Below are positions 55,377 to 64,000 of a stretch of 64,000 nt of DNA, one piece after another. The number at the start of each line of letters is the position of its first letter. Position 1 is the stretch's first letter. The notes below the pieces were generated by a model. It was not told where the DNA came from. It searched no databases and was given only the letters and a program-made list of their open reading frames with translations. The position numbers were made by a program, and so were the translations under genes. This stretch comes from Lasiodiplodia sp. COLG20. Taxonomy: Eukaryota; Ascomycota; Dothideomycetes; Botryosphaeriales; Botryosphaeriaceae. The DNA lies in assembly GCA_009801085.1 (NCBI GenBank), contig VNWV01000005.1:1860001-1924000 (forward strand). The letters are read 5' to 3'.

Positions 55377-56705
55377 ATGGCGGAAGCACAATCTTCGGAC
55401 GTGTCACCAAGGCGGCGGTCGACGGGTGCGGCCGGCCCCAAGTTACGGGACAGCTGCGATGGTTGCGCAACTTCCAAGCTGAAATGCAGCAAGGAAAAAC
55501 CAGTATGTGCCCGGTGCGCAAAACGTGGCATGAAGTGCGAGTATTTCGCAACCAAACGAGCAGGCCGGAAGCTGGGCGGTCGACGAGGTACCAATGCTGC
55601 AAATATTCCTCACACAGCATCAACGTTACCCTGGTCCATCTCATCTACGTCGGACTCCCTTGCATCACCGGACGCCATCCAGCTCTCTTTCCTCCAGCAC
55701 GAATCCTCGTATCCAGATATCCTGCCGGACCTTCTCTCAACTGGTTCCACTGCATCATCAACGCCAGGAACCTTGATTAGCCAAATCGATGAGTTCTTCG
55801 CCTCACCAATCTCTTTCTTCGACACATCGGATGCTGCCAATGGAACAGACTGCCAGCCCAGCACTCAAGACATCACCAGCTTGCTTGACCAGAATGGAAC
55901 ATCTCTTCTCCTGCAGGACGACGCTTTTTCGGCAATAGACGAAATCATTCCCGACCTTGACACTGCATTCAAACCGCAGACTCCTCCAGATACCCAACCC
56001 TCCACAAGCCACAACGAATCCCTCTCTGAATCTCCATGCTGCTGCTTGATACGAGCACTCAGCCTCTTCAAACAATTGTTCCCGAATCCTTCCGTGTCCT
56101 GCTCAAGGTCAGAGTCCCGCGGCAGCGAGAAAGAAGACAGTGCAGACCAACTCCCCACCCTAGAGGCGGTAGTCCGGGAGAATGAGCGGACGATCGAAGC
56201 CATCAGCAGCATGCTGGAATGCGCTTGCTCAGAGGATGGCTACCTCCTGTCCATCATGTCCCTCATCGTGCTGAAAGTCCTCGGCTGGTACGCCGCGGCC
56301 GCGCGGAAAGAAGCTCGGTCAGACGGACTGACCCGGAGTCCACAGCAAATGGAGGAGCTCCTCAAGATTTCAGGGGGTGCTGTTGTAGGTGGTAGTGGCA
56401 GCAGCAGCAGTAGCAGCAGCAGCTACCGCGTCATCGACGGCGAGGACAGCGACCATCGCCGCATGGCAGCCCAGACAGTCTTGAGCGAGCTCCACCGCGT
56501 GCAGCGGCTGATCAACGCATTATCGCAACGGCTCAAAGGCCTCAGGCAGCGGAATGGGAGGGCGCAGCAGCATGCGGATGCCGGTACGGACGGACACGGA
56601 GCATTCGCTTTCCCCACGACCATGCTGGATCAGTTCGAGGTGGACCTCCGTAAGCGCCTCCGGGACCTGTCGACCGGGATTGTAGACATGCTCCGGCAGG
56701 AGTGA
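55377..56705 (+). CDS. AflR-like Zn2Cys6 transcription factor
   Basis: Single exon, 442 residues. Zn2Cys6 cluster with cysteines at 27, 30, 37, 44, 47 and 54 in the spacing C-X2-C-X6-C-X6-C-X2-C-X6-C, preceded by PKLRDS and followed by a basic linker KRAGRKLGGRRG, the AflR signature. The region 300-440 resembles the AflR C-terminal regulatory domain (CACSEDGYLLSIMSLIVLKVLGWYAAA is close to the family pattern; QMEELLKISG; the MLDQFEVDLRKRLRDLS end). A Ser-rich run (SGSSSSSSSS) lies near 340. AflR-type factors bind TCGN5CGA-type sites and switch on the surrounding biosynthetic genes; matching sites occur upstream of the enzyme genes to the right. Divergent partner is the AflS-like gene. A perfect hairpin follows the stop. 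Confidence 0.9.
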   Translation: MAEAQSSDVSPRRRSTGAAGPKLRDSCDGCATSKLKCSKEKPVCARCAKRGMKCEYFATKRAGRKLGGRRGTNAANIPHTASTLPWSISSTSDSLASPDAIQLSFLQHESSYPDILPDLLSTGSTASSTPGTLISQIDEFFASPISFFDTSDAANGTDCQPSTQDITSLLDQNGTSLLLQDDAFSAIDEIIPDLDTAFKPQTPPDTQPSTSHNESLSESPCCCLIRALSLFKQLFPNPSVSCSRSESRGSEKEDSADQLPTLEAVVRENERTIEAISSMLECACSEDGYLLSIMSLIVLKVLGWYAAAARKEARSDGLTRSPQQMEELLKISGGAVVGGSGSSSSSSSSYRVIDGEDSDHRRMAAQTVLSELHRVQRLINALSQRLKGLRQRNGRAQQHADAGTDGHGAFAFPTTMLDQFEVDLRKRLRDLSTGIVDMLRQE

Positions 56706-57971
56706 TGATGATGAGGGCGCAGAGGGAGGCGGATGCATTCGTAATTGATGCATTCGTCAATTACGAATCCGACGAACAGTTGTTGACCGATATACATACA
56801 GGCGCAGCGGGCTAGTGATCCATGCGCGCGGCGTAGTAGGTTCGAGTATGGGATAGGGCACTAGAATCCTCTATGTAGAGTAGGGCTTTTTTCTTTTTTT
56901 ACCTAGACGAGGCAATGCTATCCTCGGAACCAACACGGCCAGGGTCGCTTACGACTCGAAGTATGGGGCTAATGAGACGTGACATCAACAAGAACGATGA
57001 TACCGCAAGCTATTGGCAAAGGTGGGGCCAAGGATGGACCAGGCCTTCCCTTGTCTTGGGAGTTGTTGGCTGCTGCCTGGCAGCCACCGGAGGAACGCGT
57101 GGGTTTTGTTCGCCTGTACTACGGCTGAAACTTTGTTTCTTCCAGAGCTGATAAGTAGCCCCGCATCGTCGGGCCTGGTGTGCCGTTGCTACACGTAGTA
57201 TCATTAGCCGGCTGGCGTGGGGTCCCTGCATGATCCGCTTGCATTTTAGCCTATGATTTGCCCGTTACTGTGCCACACTGCGGGACGGAACGCCGGGTGG
57301 CGGTTGGTAGCCTAACCGTTCCCCCCACCGGATACGTAGTACGCTCGCATCATCGGCCGCTCTTTTGGCCGCTCGCTGCGACGTATTACCCTCAGCGTTC
57401 GCGGCTGTTTCTTCCACCAATTGTGGCGTAAAATGTCGCTACTACACATCGTCATAGCGTGATACTGAAAAAGGAATAATCCTCGAGCTTTCCCGGCGCT
57501 TTATCTCAATATGGAAAATGCATAATGCGCAGTAGCCAATAGCAAGCGATCAACACACTCCAAAAGCGCACAATGAACCCTAAAGCATGCGCCGGGTCCG
57601 ATCGAAAGTCTATCTGTGGCTATGGCTCGCAGCCGAGGTTGATAAGTCCGCGTGCTCCGAAACCATGCACAATTAATTCCTTTTCAGGAAGGAATAGACT
57701 AACAGCTTCCATACTCCGGGGTGAATAAGTGGGTCTTGCTCGCTTTCGCGAGCGGCCAACATCTTTCCAAGGATTCCAGAAAAGACCAGCAAACAATAGT
57801 CAATCTTGCGAAATACCGACAATATCACGCATTGTTGGAGTCTTTTGCTTTTCGAACTAGTTGAAGCGGAAATATATTGCGGTATCATTCCAAGTATAGA
57901 AATGAACAGTGTGATGCAGGCTGAAGCCTTCAGACCAGCAACTGGATTCCATAATCGCCTGTCAATGCAAT
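56706..57971. other. Convergent 3' flanks, no gene seen
   Basis: 1.27 kb between the stops of the AflR-like gene and the GMC oxidoreductase gene. Besides the 56737 hairpin there is a looser GC hairpin at about 57293-57331. Frames present are short and featureless. Confidence 0.5.
56737..56768 (+). terminator. Perfect 12 bp inverted repeat after the AflR-like stop
   Basis: ATTCGTAATTGA, 8-base loop TGCATTCG, then TCAATTACGAAT. It starts 31 bp past the stop codon and would form a stable hairpin in the 3' UTR. Role as terminator or stability element is inference; fungi do not normally use hairpin terminators. Confidence 0.6.
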
Positions 57972-59765
57972 CTAGTAGCCTCCCGAGGTAGCATCGGCAT
58001 CTCGGATATCTTTAGCGGCTCGATGCGCAAGAGCATACACATCCGCCTGCGGGTGGCAAGTGGGCGGAGTAGGAAAGGTGCTTGAATCAACCACCCGGAT
58101 GCCCTTCAAGCCCTTCACTCGCCAGTTACTATCGAGAGCCTTCCCAATCGCCACGCTCCCCACTGGATGACGGAACGAAAAGCTTTCCTGCTGGATCGCA
58201 GCCCAAATATCCTCGTCCGTCGTCGTGTTTGCTCCCGGATAAAACTCTCGAACGATCAGAGGCTTCAACTCATCCGCAGTCAGGACTTCACGAAGCTTCT
58301 TGTACCCCGCCACGATGGCCGCCTTGTCAGCATCAGACCCGTAGTAGTTGAGGTTGATAAGCGGGTCGTCGCGGAAGTCGGACGACTGCAGCGCCACACT
58401 GCCCGCGGCTTCGGGCTGCACGAGGCTCGCCCACGCCGTGACGACACTGACGTTCGGCGTCGTCGCGATGAACGGCACGGTGCTGTACTCAATAAGGACG
58501 TGCGGACGATCCTCGGGAAGGGCTGTGTAGTGGCTGCCGTTATCGACGCCGTCCCACACCGAATCCGGCAGCCGAAACGTGGCATAGGCGTAGCCGTTGC
58601 CCCAGCCAAGCGGACCCGATCCGTTGGTGGCGTACTCCTCCTGCGCGATGGCGCCCGCCGTGGCGTTTTCCGACCACTGCCAGAACGACGCCACCGCGTC
58701 CGTCACCTCGAGCTCGACGACGGCGAACGCGTGGTCGCGCAGGTTGGCCCCCACGTCGGGGATGTCGGCGACGACCGGGATTCCGAGATCTGACAGGTGG
58801 TCCGCGGGACCGATGCCCGAGAGCATGAGCAGCTTCGGCGTGTTGATTGCGCCGCCGCTGACTATGATCTCCTTCGCGGCGAGGGTGTGCGTGGTGTCGT
58901 CCGTGTTGTTTAGGAAAGTGACGTTCACGGCCGTCTGGCCGGAGAAGCCGATTTGGGTGACCCAAGCGCTGTGGATCAGCTGGACGTTGGGCCGCCGCTC
59001 GCGCTCGATGATGGTGCCGAAGGTGGTGCGGGCGTATGATCGGGTCCGCGAGATGGCGTTTATCGAGGACAGTCCCTGATCGAAACCGATGCCGGTACCG
59101 TCCGTCATGTCGATCTCCTGCAGGCCAAGCGTGGACTCGACCGCCTGTGCAAATGGCAGGTCAAACCCGGTCAAGCCGCTAGTCTGGCTGACCTCCAATG
59201 GCCCGTCCCCATACCCGGAGATGTTTGAGAACTGAGTGTAATCGGCTGGTTGGTCGGCGTAATGGCTGGTGGCCTTGAACTCCTCCAGGAGTGACTCCCA
59301 TGCTAACCCTGGATTGCCGGATACAGCTGCCCACTCATCAAATACGGAGGCCGCTCCGCGACAGTAGGCCATGCCGTTGACGGCCGAGCCGCCCCCAAAA
59401 ACGCGACCTTGCCCTATAACGGGCGTTCTTCCTCCCAGGTTGGGGTCTGGCTGTGCCGTGTAGTTCCAATAGTACTCCGTGATTAGGGGATAGAAAGCAG
59501 GCGCTACTGCGCGTCAGCGTTGCACTGAAGGTTTCATTCTGCGGGTACCCTTACTATTGATCAAGCTGGAGTTGACGCCATCGGGGCCAGCCTCAAGAAG
59601 AACCACTTGCTTGGTAGGATCGCGGGAGAGTTGCTCCGCAAGAACGAAACCTGCAGGGCCCCCGCCCACAATGATGTAGTCGATGCTTGTGTTAAGTGCT
59701 GCCGCTATCGGAGACGCCGCTGCGACAGCGACGAGGCTCTGGAGAAGAATTATGCTTCCCTGCAT
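57972..59765 (-). CDS. GMC-family FAD oxidoreductase
   Basis: Exons 59549-59765 and 57972-59506 (42 bp intron, phase 1) give 583 residues. A signal peptide ([17 protein letters not shown]) suggests export. FAD site: [16 protein letters not shown] at 31-46; GMC signature 1 around [12 protein letters not shown] after the intron; [17 protein letters not shown] is signature 2; C-terminal catalytic region [11 protein letters not shown] and [15 protein letters not shown] supply the His pair. GMC enzymes oxidise alcohols or aryl alcohols; cluster members can desaturate or oxidise the metabolite. Position between the AflR-like gene and the laccase gene, and AflR-type sites in its promoter, point to a cluster role. 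TATA-like TATAGTATAA lies about 70 bp upstream of the ATG. Confidence 0.9.
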
Positions 59766-60581
59766 ATTCCTGGTCTGGTGAATACGTCTTGCAAATGGTC
59801 GGAGCGTGCTCTGGAGTAGCAAAACACACTTCAATTATACTATACAGATTGCTGGTATACGGTTGCCGGCGTCCGTCTGTCATTTCCGAAGGTTCGGCAA
59901 TGCCAGGAAAGAGAGGCCTTCAGCCCCCAAAGGATTGAGGCTTTGTTGAAGTTATTTTTGTAGCAATCCCGATCGCAAATACAATGGGCTTGAATGAATT
60001 TGTATATGAATCCCGAAGGGCTGGGAAAAGGCAGGTCAATCTACGCTACAGAATGCGCCGGCAATCCTTTCACAACGCCACATGGGCCAGCCGCGGGTAC
60101 GTAGACCTGAGTATTCAGATGATGGCTGCCGACACTCGCATGTCGAGTACAATACCTCGGACGCCGATTATGACCCGTTTTGGAAAGATTTGTCGGAGTT
60201 GGTAAGGCGTGTCAGGTCATCTCTATGATTTCTGAGTCTGAGTCTGGCGGAACCAAACTCTTCACGTGAGAGGATTGCACCGGCCGAACCACTGCATGTA
60301 ACAGGAGATGCTATGTTGATTGCCAATTCTGAAAAAGAGTTAGGCTTCATCTCAGTGCCGTTGAACAACGCAGCATTTCTAAGCGTACAGAAATGAGAAC
60401 GCAAATGAGTTGTTTTGTGACTAGCTATTGGGGTTGGTTTAATTTTTCAAGTTGAGAGCATAACAAAAGGCATCCTTTTGTGGGCATCCAATGAGGAGAG
60501 ACAAAAACTTATTACGCATCTGTCGGCCAGCTAAGTAAGCAGCCTATGTTTGAATGTATCCAACCGCAAATTGAACGCCAA
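59766..60581. promoter_or_regulatory. GMC promoter with AflR-type sites; laccase 3' flank
   Basis: 816 bp. Left part has a TATA-like box (about 59835-59845). Two palindromic TCGN5CGA sites lie at 60136-60146 and 60157-60167, about 370-400 bp upstream of the GMC ATG. No gene seen. Confidence 0.6.
60136..60167. promoter_or_regulatory. Paired AflR-type binding sites
   Basis: TCGCATGTCGA (60136-60146) and TCGGACGCCGA (60157-60167). Both fit TCGN5CGA; the second also fits the stricter TCGSWNNSCGR consensus. Centres are 21 bp apart, two helical turns. Confidence 0.55.
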
Positions 60582-62724
60582 TCAAATACCCGAATCATCC
60601 TGCAACGCGCCCTTTGGTATGTTTACAGTATTGTAGTACTCGGTCCAATCTTCACATCTATCAGTGAGGTCAGGTAAAGCTCCTGCCTGTTCCATCAACC
60701 CCCTGATCCGACCAGGTTGCTCAATGAACTGCAATGAGAGTCCAGCACTGGCATGCCAGGCGATATGGCAATGCATTAGCCACGCTCCAGGATTATTGAT
60801 CTGGAATGCAATCCACACGTAGCCACCAATCGGGCAATTGACGACATCCCTTCTGGTTGGGTTGTGGAGGTTCGGCACCACGTCGACGGGGTCGAATATG
60901 CCATCACCCTGAGCGAGGATGACGAAGTCATGCCCGTGTAGGTGGATGGGGTGGACCGAGCGAGGGATGGTGCGAGGCGTGTTGGCGTCGCTTAGTGTGT
61001 AGTTGTTCTCGATGACAAAGTACACCCATTCGCCGGTCTCGTAGTCCAGGTATATCGGGCACGTCTCATTCTCAAACTGAGCCCCAGCGTCCGAAGTGAG
61101 CGCCTTGATCGTTGGTTCCCTCCAGTCGATGTACTGGGTTCTGTTGGTGAGAGTCCATTTGTGTACAAGAGAATCTGTGTCCGAGATGTTGGGCCAGCCC
61201 TGTAGGCCAATTCTGAGGTAATCAGCGGGACTGAGCCCGTTCACTCTCTTCCCTACCTCCCTCTGGACAATGGGAACGAGGTTTTCTGGAGCTGGGTCCC
61301 GACAGCCGTATCCGGGGTGTTGCTCACTCTTGGGCGGCGTGTGCGGATCATGATCATCGCTGCCGTCGTAGCGGATTATGCCAACCCTCGAGTCCAACAT
61401 GTCATCATCGTCACAATATGTTGCGTGGATCCAAAAGTTGGAACCATATGTGAATGTGGCGTTCGCTTCGATGATGATCTCGTATCGTTGAGCTGGGGAA
61501 GAGTCAGTTTACTGCCAATTCTTTGTGAGCGTTGGACCTACCTATGCCGACGATCAGCACATCGGTGACGTATGGCTTAATCGGGACAAAGTCCGTCTGT
61601 ACGACCGTGAAATTGTGGCCGTCGATCCAAAACTTGTAAGTCAGAAGGCTACCGGTGTTGATGAGCCCAATCTTGTATTTTTTGCCTTTTTCGAACACTA
61701 TCTCGTGTCGTTGGTGCTCTCCCGTACAACGATCATCGCTGGCTGGGTCGCAGTCAAAGACTCCTTTGCCATTCAATATAGTCGTGACGGGAAGCGGCGC
61801 GTGTGGTGAAGCGATCTCGTAATGGAACAGACCGAAGGCATCGTGGTGGTACCAATCACTGATCAATAGTGGACCAAGATCCACGTCGTAGTTCATACTG
61901 GAGGGTCCCTTGATGTGAATGGGTCCTGCGACGGTGTCAGCGCACAAGTCGTGAATTAAGTGGAATAGAGATAGAAAGTACCGAGAACGCCGTTTGTGTC
62001 TAATTACAGTTAGCACAAGTGCTACTCAAGGGCACTCTGGTCGATACTGACACTGAAGGCTGTAGTGGGAATGATACCATGCGGTTCCATATTGCATCGC
62101 TCGGAATTCAACCACTTGCGAATCTCCAGGCTGGAGGTAGTTAGCTCCACTGTTTCTTGCCAGAACGTAACAGCCGTATTACCTTTGACGGGCATTGAGT
62201 GACGCCAGGAACACCATCGAGCCAGTTGGTCTCGAACTGGCGAATCCCATGCCAATGTATAGATGTGCCGTTGTGGTTTGTAAGATTGTTGTGGATCGTT
62301 ATTCCTGGCCGGGAATGTCAGCGTTTATCTTAGAAACTGTCATATAAAAACGTACTGATAGTATCCCCCCATTCGGCTTCCAGGGTTGGGCCGGGAAACA
62401 TCCCATTTACCAGGGTGACATTCGTCAAGTATCCGTCTGGAGCAAGGACTGCTTCCGAAACGGTGAAATCGTACTACGGACAGTCAATGGTGTTGTCTTG
62501 AGCCAACTGCAGTTGGGTGATCTTACCTCCACGAGCTTCCCTGACGGTATCTTAGCCTCATAATCGGTGTTGATATCGAACCCACCACGCCAGCAGTGTC
62601 TGCTCTGGGGTGAGTGCACGCAGTCTTTGGTCTCTTGACTGCCGCCGGAAAACATTGACCATATTGAAAGGCCAAAGTCCAACCACAGCGGAAGTTGAGG
62701 CTTCTGGACAACGAAGGAAAACAT
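60582..62724 (-). CDS. Multicopper oxidase (pigment-type laccase)
   Basis: Seven exons: 62527-62724, 62356-62473, 62183-62304, 62052-62130, 61982-61999, 61542-61925, 60582-61492; 609 residues. Copper ligands are complete: HWHG 122-125, HSH 166-168, HPIHLH 487-492 and HCHIAWH 547-553, with Leu at the axial position of the type 1 site. The motif region [21 protein letters not shown] resembles laccases of fungal pigment and polyketide clusters, which couple phenols oxidatively. Exon 5 is an 18 bp microexon that restores [16 protein letters not shown], a conserved stretch. The ATG at 62724 is the first in frame; the N-terminus has only a weak hydrophobic segment, so an additional upstream exon with the signal peptide cannot be ruled out. 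Divergent to the O-methyltransferase gene. Confidence 0.92.
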
Positions 62725-63154
62725 GTTGAAATATTTTGGAGACTTGAGGGACAAGAGGCACTCTGAAAGAAAAGTGATCTCGGAGTTTGAGCTGATCTCG
62801 AAGCTTAAAGTCAAGTTTGAGACAATTCATGCACTACCATAAGCAGGTGCTATATGGAAATGCGGGTGCACGCAAGAGAAAATGAACTCAGCAAAGCACT
62901 TCTTTACATCAACACGAAAGTCAGTCGGAGCCCCGAACTGCGCTCTCGGCCTTGAATGAAGGATTACCACGCCGGGGTTGCATCTTCCGGGGTTCGGAAT
63001 AGCACTTACCTTCTGGGGCATCTACTCTGATTTGTCCCAATAAGTTCGGTGCCCGATGGTGATAAAAACTGTATATATGTCTCCAGCACTGTTTGAATGG
63101 ACGCATTACCACTAGCATCGACGTAGCGCCGGATAATCGCCTTTTTATCCCATC
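62725..63154. promoter_or_regulatory. Divergent promoter laccase / O-methyltransferase
   Basis: 430 bp between the two ATGs. TATATAT at 63072-63078 is placed 77 bp before the O-methyltransferase ATG; an AflR-type site at 63046-63056 sits just upstream of it and 320 bp from the laccase ATG. A near match with a six-base spacer, TCGGAGCCCCGA, is at 62925. Confidence 0.65.
63046..63056. promoter_or_regulatory. AflR-type binding site
   Basis: TCGGTGCCCGA fits TCGN5CGA and the stricter TCGSWNNSCGR. It lies 16 bp from the TATA box of the O-methyltransferase gene and could serve both divergent genes. Confidence 0.55.
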
Positions 63155-64000
63155 ATGCCTACTGACATTGACGCTATTTCGAAGCTGAGCCGGGAGATAG
63201 CTACTCTCTCAAAGGAGTTTGAGGATGGCAAGACACCGCAAAAATCAGTCCAGGATGCTTTAGTCAGTGCAGCAGAGAAACTGGCCATAGCCACGAGAGA
63301 TCCTGATGAAAACATGTATCACATTGCTAGCCAGGTCATTACACTCAAGCCCTTCACTATTCTTCGAAAGCTGAACACTACCTCCAGATTGCCCACAATG
63401 CGGCTATTCGCAGCGTCCTCTCCATGGGAGTTCTCGATGAAGTCCCCCTTGACGGCAGTGGAATCAGCGCAGAAGACCTGGCTTCGCGCTTGAACATCAA
63501 CCCAGAACTCGTCGGTATGAGCATCTCGGAGAAATCAAAGCTGTTTCAACAGCATACTCAGAGCTCACATGTGCAGACCGCGTTCTCCGAGCTTGCGCCA
63601 GCACGCATTTCTTCACCTCTCCCAAGACGAGCACCTACGCCCACAGCGCTCTGTCCCGCGTGTACCTCTCCCCCGACAACCGCGCACTCTCGGCACAGAT
63701 GTACGATTTCACCGGCCAAGGTGTCCTGGCCATACCCGCCTTTGGCGAGTCCAACGGCTGGAAAACCGCCGGCGACTATTACCACGGCCCCTTTCAGCTG
63801 GCCCTCAGCACCGATCTTGGGTACTGGGAGTACCTTGCTGCCCATCCCGAGCGCATGAAGTCGTTCAACACGGGAATGAGAGTGGGCAAGATTGGTCGTC
63901 GCGCGAATGCATTTCCATTCGGCGACGTCCTGGAGCTGGATCCGTGCAGGGAAGATGAAGTTGCCATTGTGGATGTTGGCGGCGGGAGGGGACAGTCTCT
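63155..64000 (+). CDS. Class II O-methyltransferase, cut by window edge
   Basis: Exons 63155-63334, 63388-63514 and 63577 to the edge (introns 53 and 62 bp) give the first 243 residues. The order is that of fungal AflP/AurJ-type O-methyltransferases: helical N-terminus, winged-helix dimerisation domain (IAHNAAIRSVLSMGVLDEVP, then ISAEDLASRLNINPELVDRVLRACAS across junction 2), a substrate segment (HGPFQLALSTDLGYWEYLAAHPERM in part), and the SAM-binding motif VDVGGGRGQS at about 233-242. It would methylate a phenolic hydroxyl of the cluster product. Intron 1 has a weak donor (GTCATT). The SAM donor enzyme is encoded at the left of the window but is a general housekeeping gene. The catalytic His lies beyond the window. 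Confidence 0.88.

Noticed and set aside
57293..57331. GC-rich imperfect hairpin
   Set aside because: Stem has mismatches and unequal loops; not distinguishable from background.
62725..62814. N-terminal extension of the laccase
   Set aside because: Opens with TTG, no ATG; kept start at 62724 while noting an upstream exon is possible.
1..64000. tRNA and rRNA genes
   Set aside because: I looked for T-loop (GGTTCRAATCC-like) sequences and found none with a matching acceptor stem; a tRNAscan run would be decisive.
1..64000. CRISPR arrays, operons, Shine-Dalgarno sites
   Set aside because: Eukaryotic nuclear sequence with spliceosomal introns; no regularly spaced short repeats.

Overview
The window is nuclear DNA of a filamentous ascomycete (Pezizomycotina). 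Evidence: most genes are broken by 46-125 bp GT-AG introns with CTAAC-type branch points, several divergent pairs share short promoters, and the families are fungal (Zn2Cys6 factor of the AflR type, AflS-type partner, GMC oxidoreductase, pigment-type laccase, HeLo domain, DUF7708, DUF7025-AAA). The class cannot be fixed from sequence alone. I rebuilt 20 gene models exon by exon; 19 keep frame to a stop and the last runs off the right edge.

Layout. (1) 1.3-17.3 kb, housekeeping: GPN3 GTPase and S-adenosylmethionine synthetase (divergent), LCP5, an F-box protein with a histidine tract, the RNA polymerase II CTD phosphatase FCP1, cytosolic asparaginyl-tRNA synthetase, and a secreted DUF1524/HNH nuclease. 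(2) 18.9-21.8 kb: a large secreted subtilase with a PA domain. (3) 22.9-36.5 kb, accessory island: a tiny membrane protein gene, an AAA ATPase with a DUF7025-like N-terminus, a DUF7708 protein with a degenerate NTPase-like tail, a BAHD/Tri101-type acyltransferase and an MFS monocarboxylate-type transporter. Two families of short inverted-repeat elements (MITE-like) occur here as nested pairs, near 23.0/36.3 kb and 28.2/33.2 kb. (4) 37.4-39.1 kb: a CNNM/Mam3-type membrane protein. (5) 40.0-46.9 kb: a divergent pair, a HeLo-domain protein with a kinase-like tail and a 1487-residue protein kinase-ankyrin protein; this looks like an incompatibility or cell-death-type signalling pair. (6) 47.3-50.3 kb: secreted GH35 beta-galactosidase.

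(7) 52.5-64 kb: the left part of a secondary-metabolite (probably aromatic polyketide) gene cluster: AflS-like co-regulator and AflR-like activator (divergent), GMC oxidoreductase, pigment-type laccase and a class II O-methyltransferase cut by the window edge. Matches to the AflR consensus lie upstream of the GMC gene and in the laccase/O-methyltransferase divergent promoter, so the local regulator probably controls these enzymes. No polyketide synthase is in view; it would be expected to the right.

Most long unbroken reading frames opposite these genes are antisense shadows and were left out. I saw no tRNA, rRNA or autonomous transposon.
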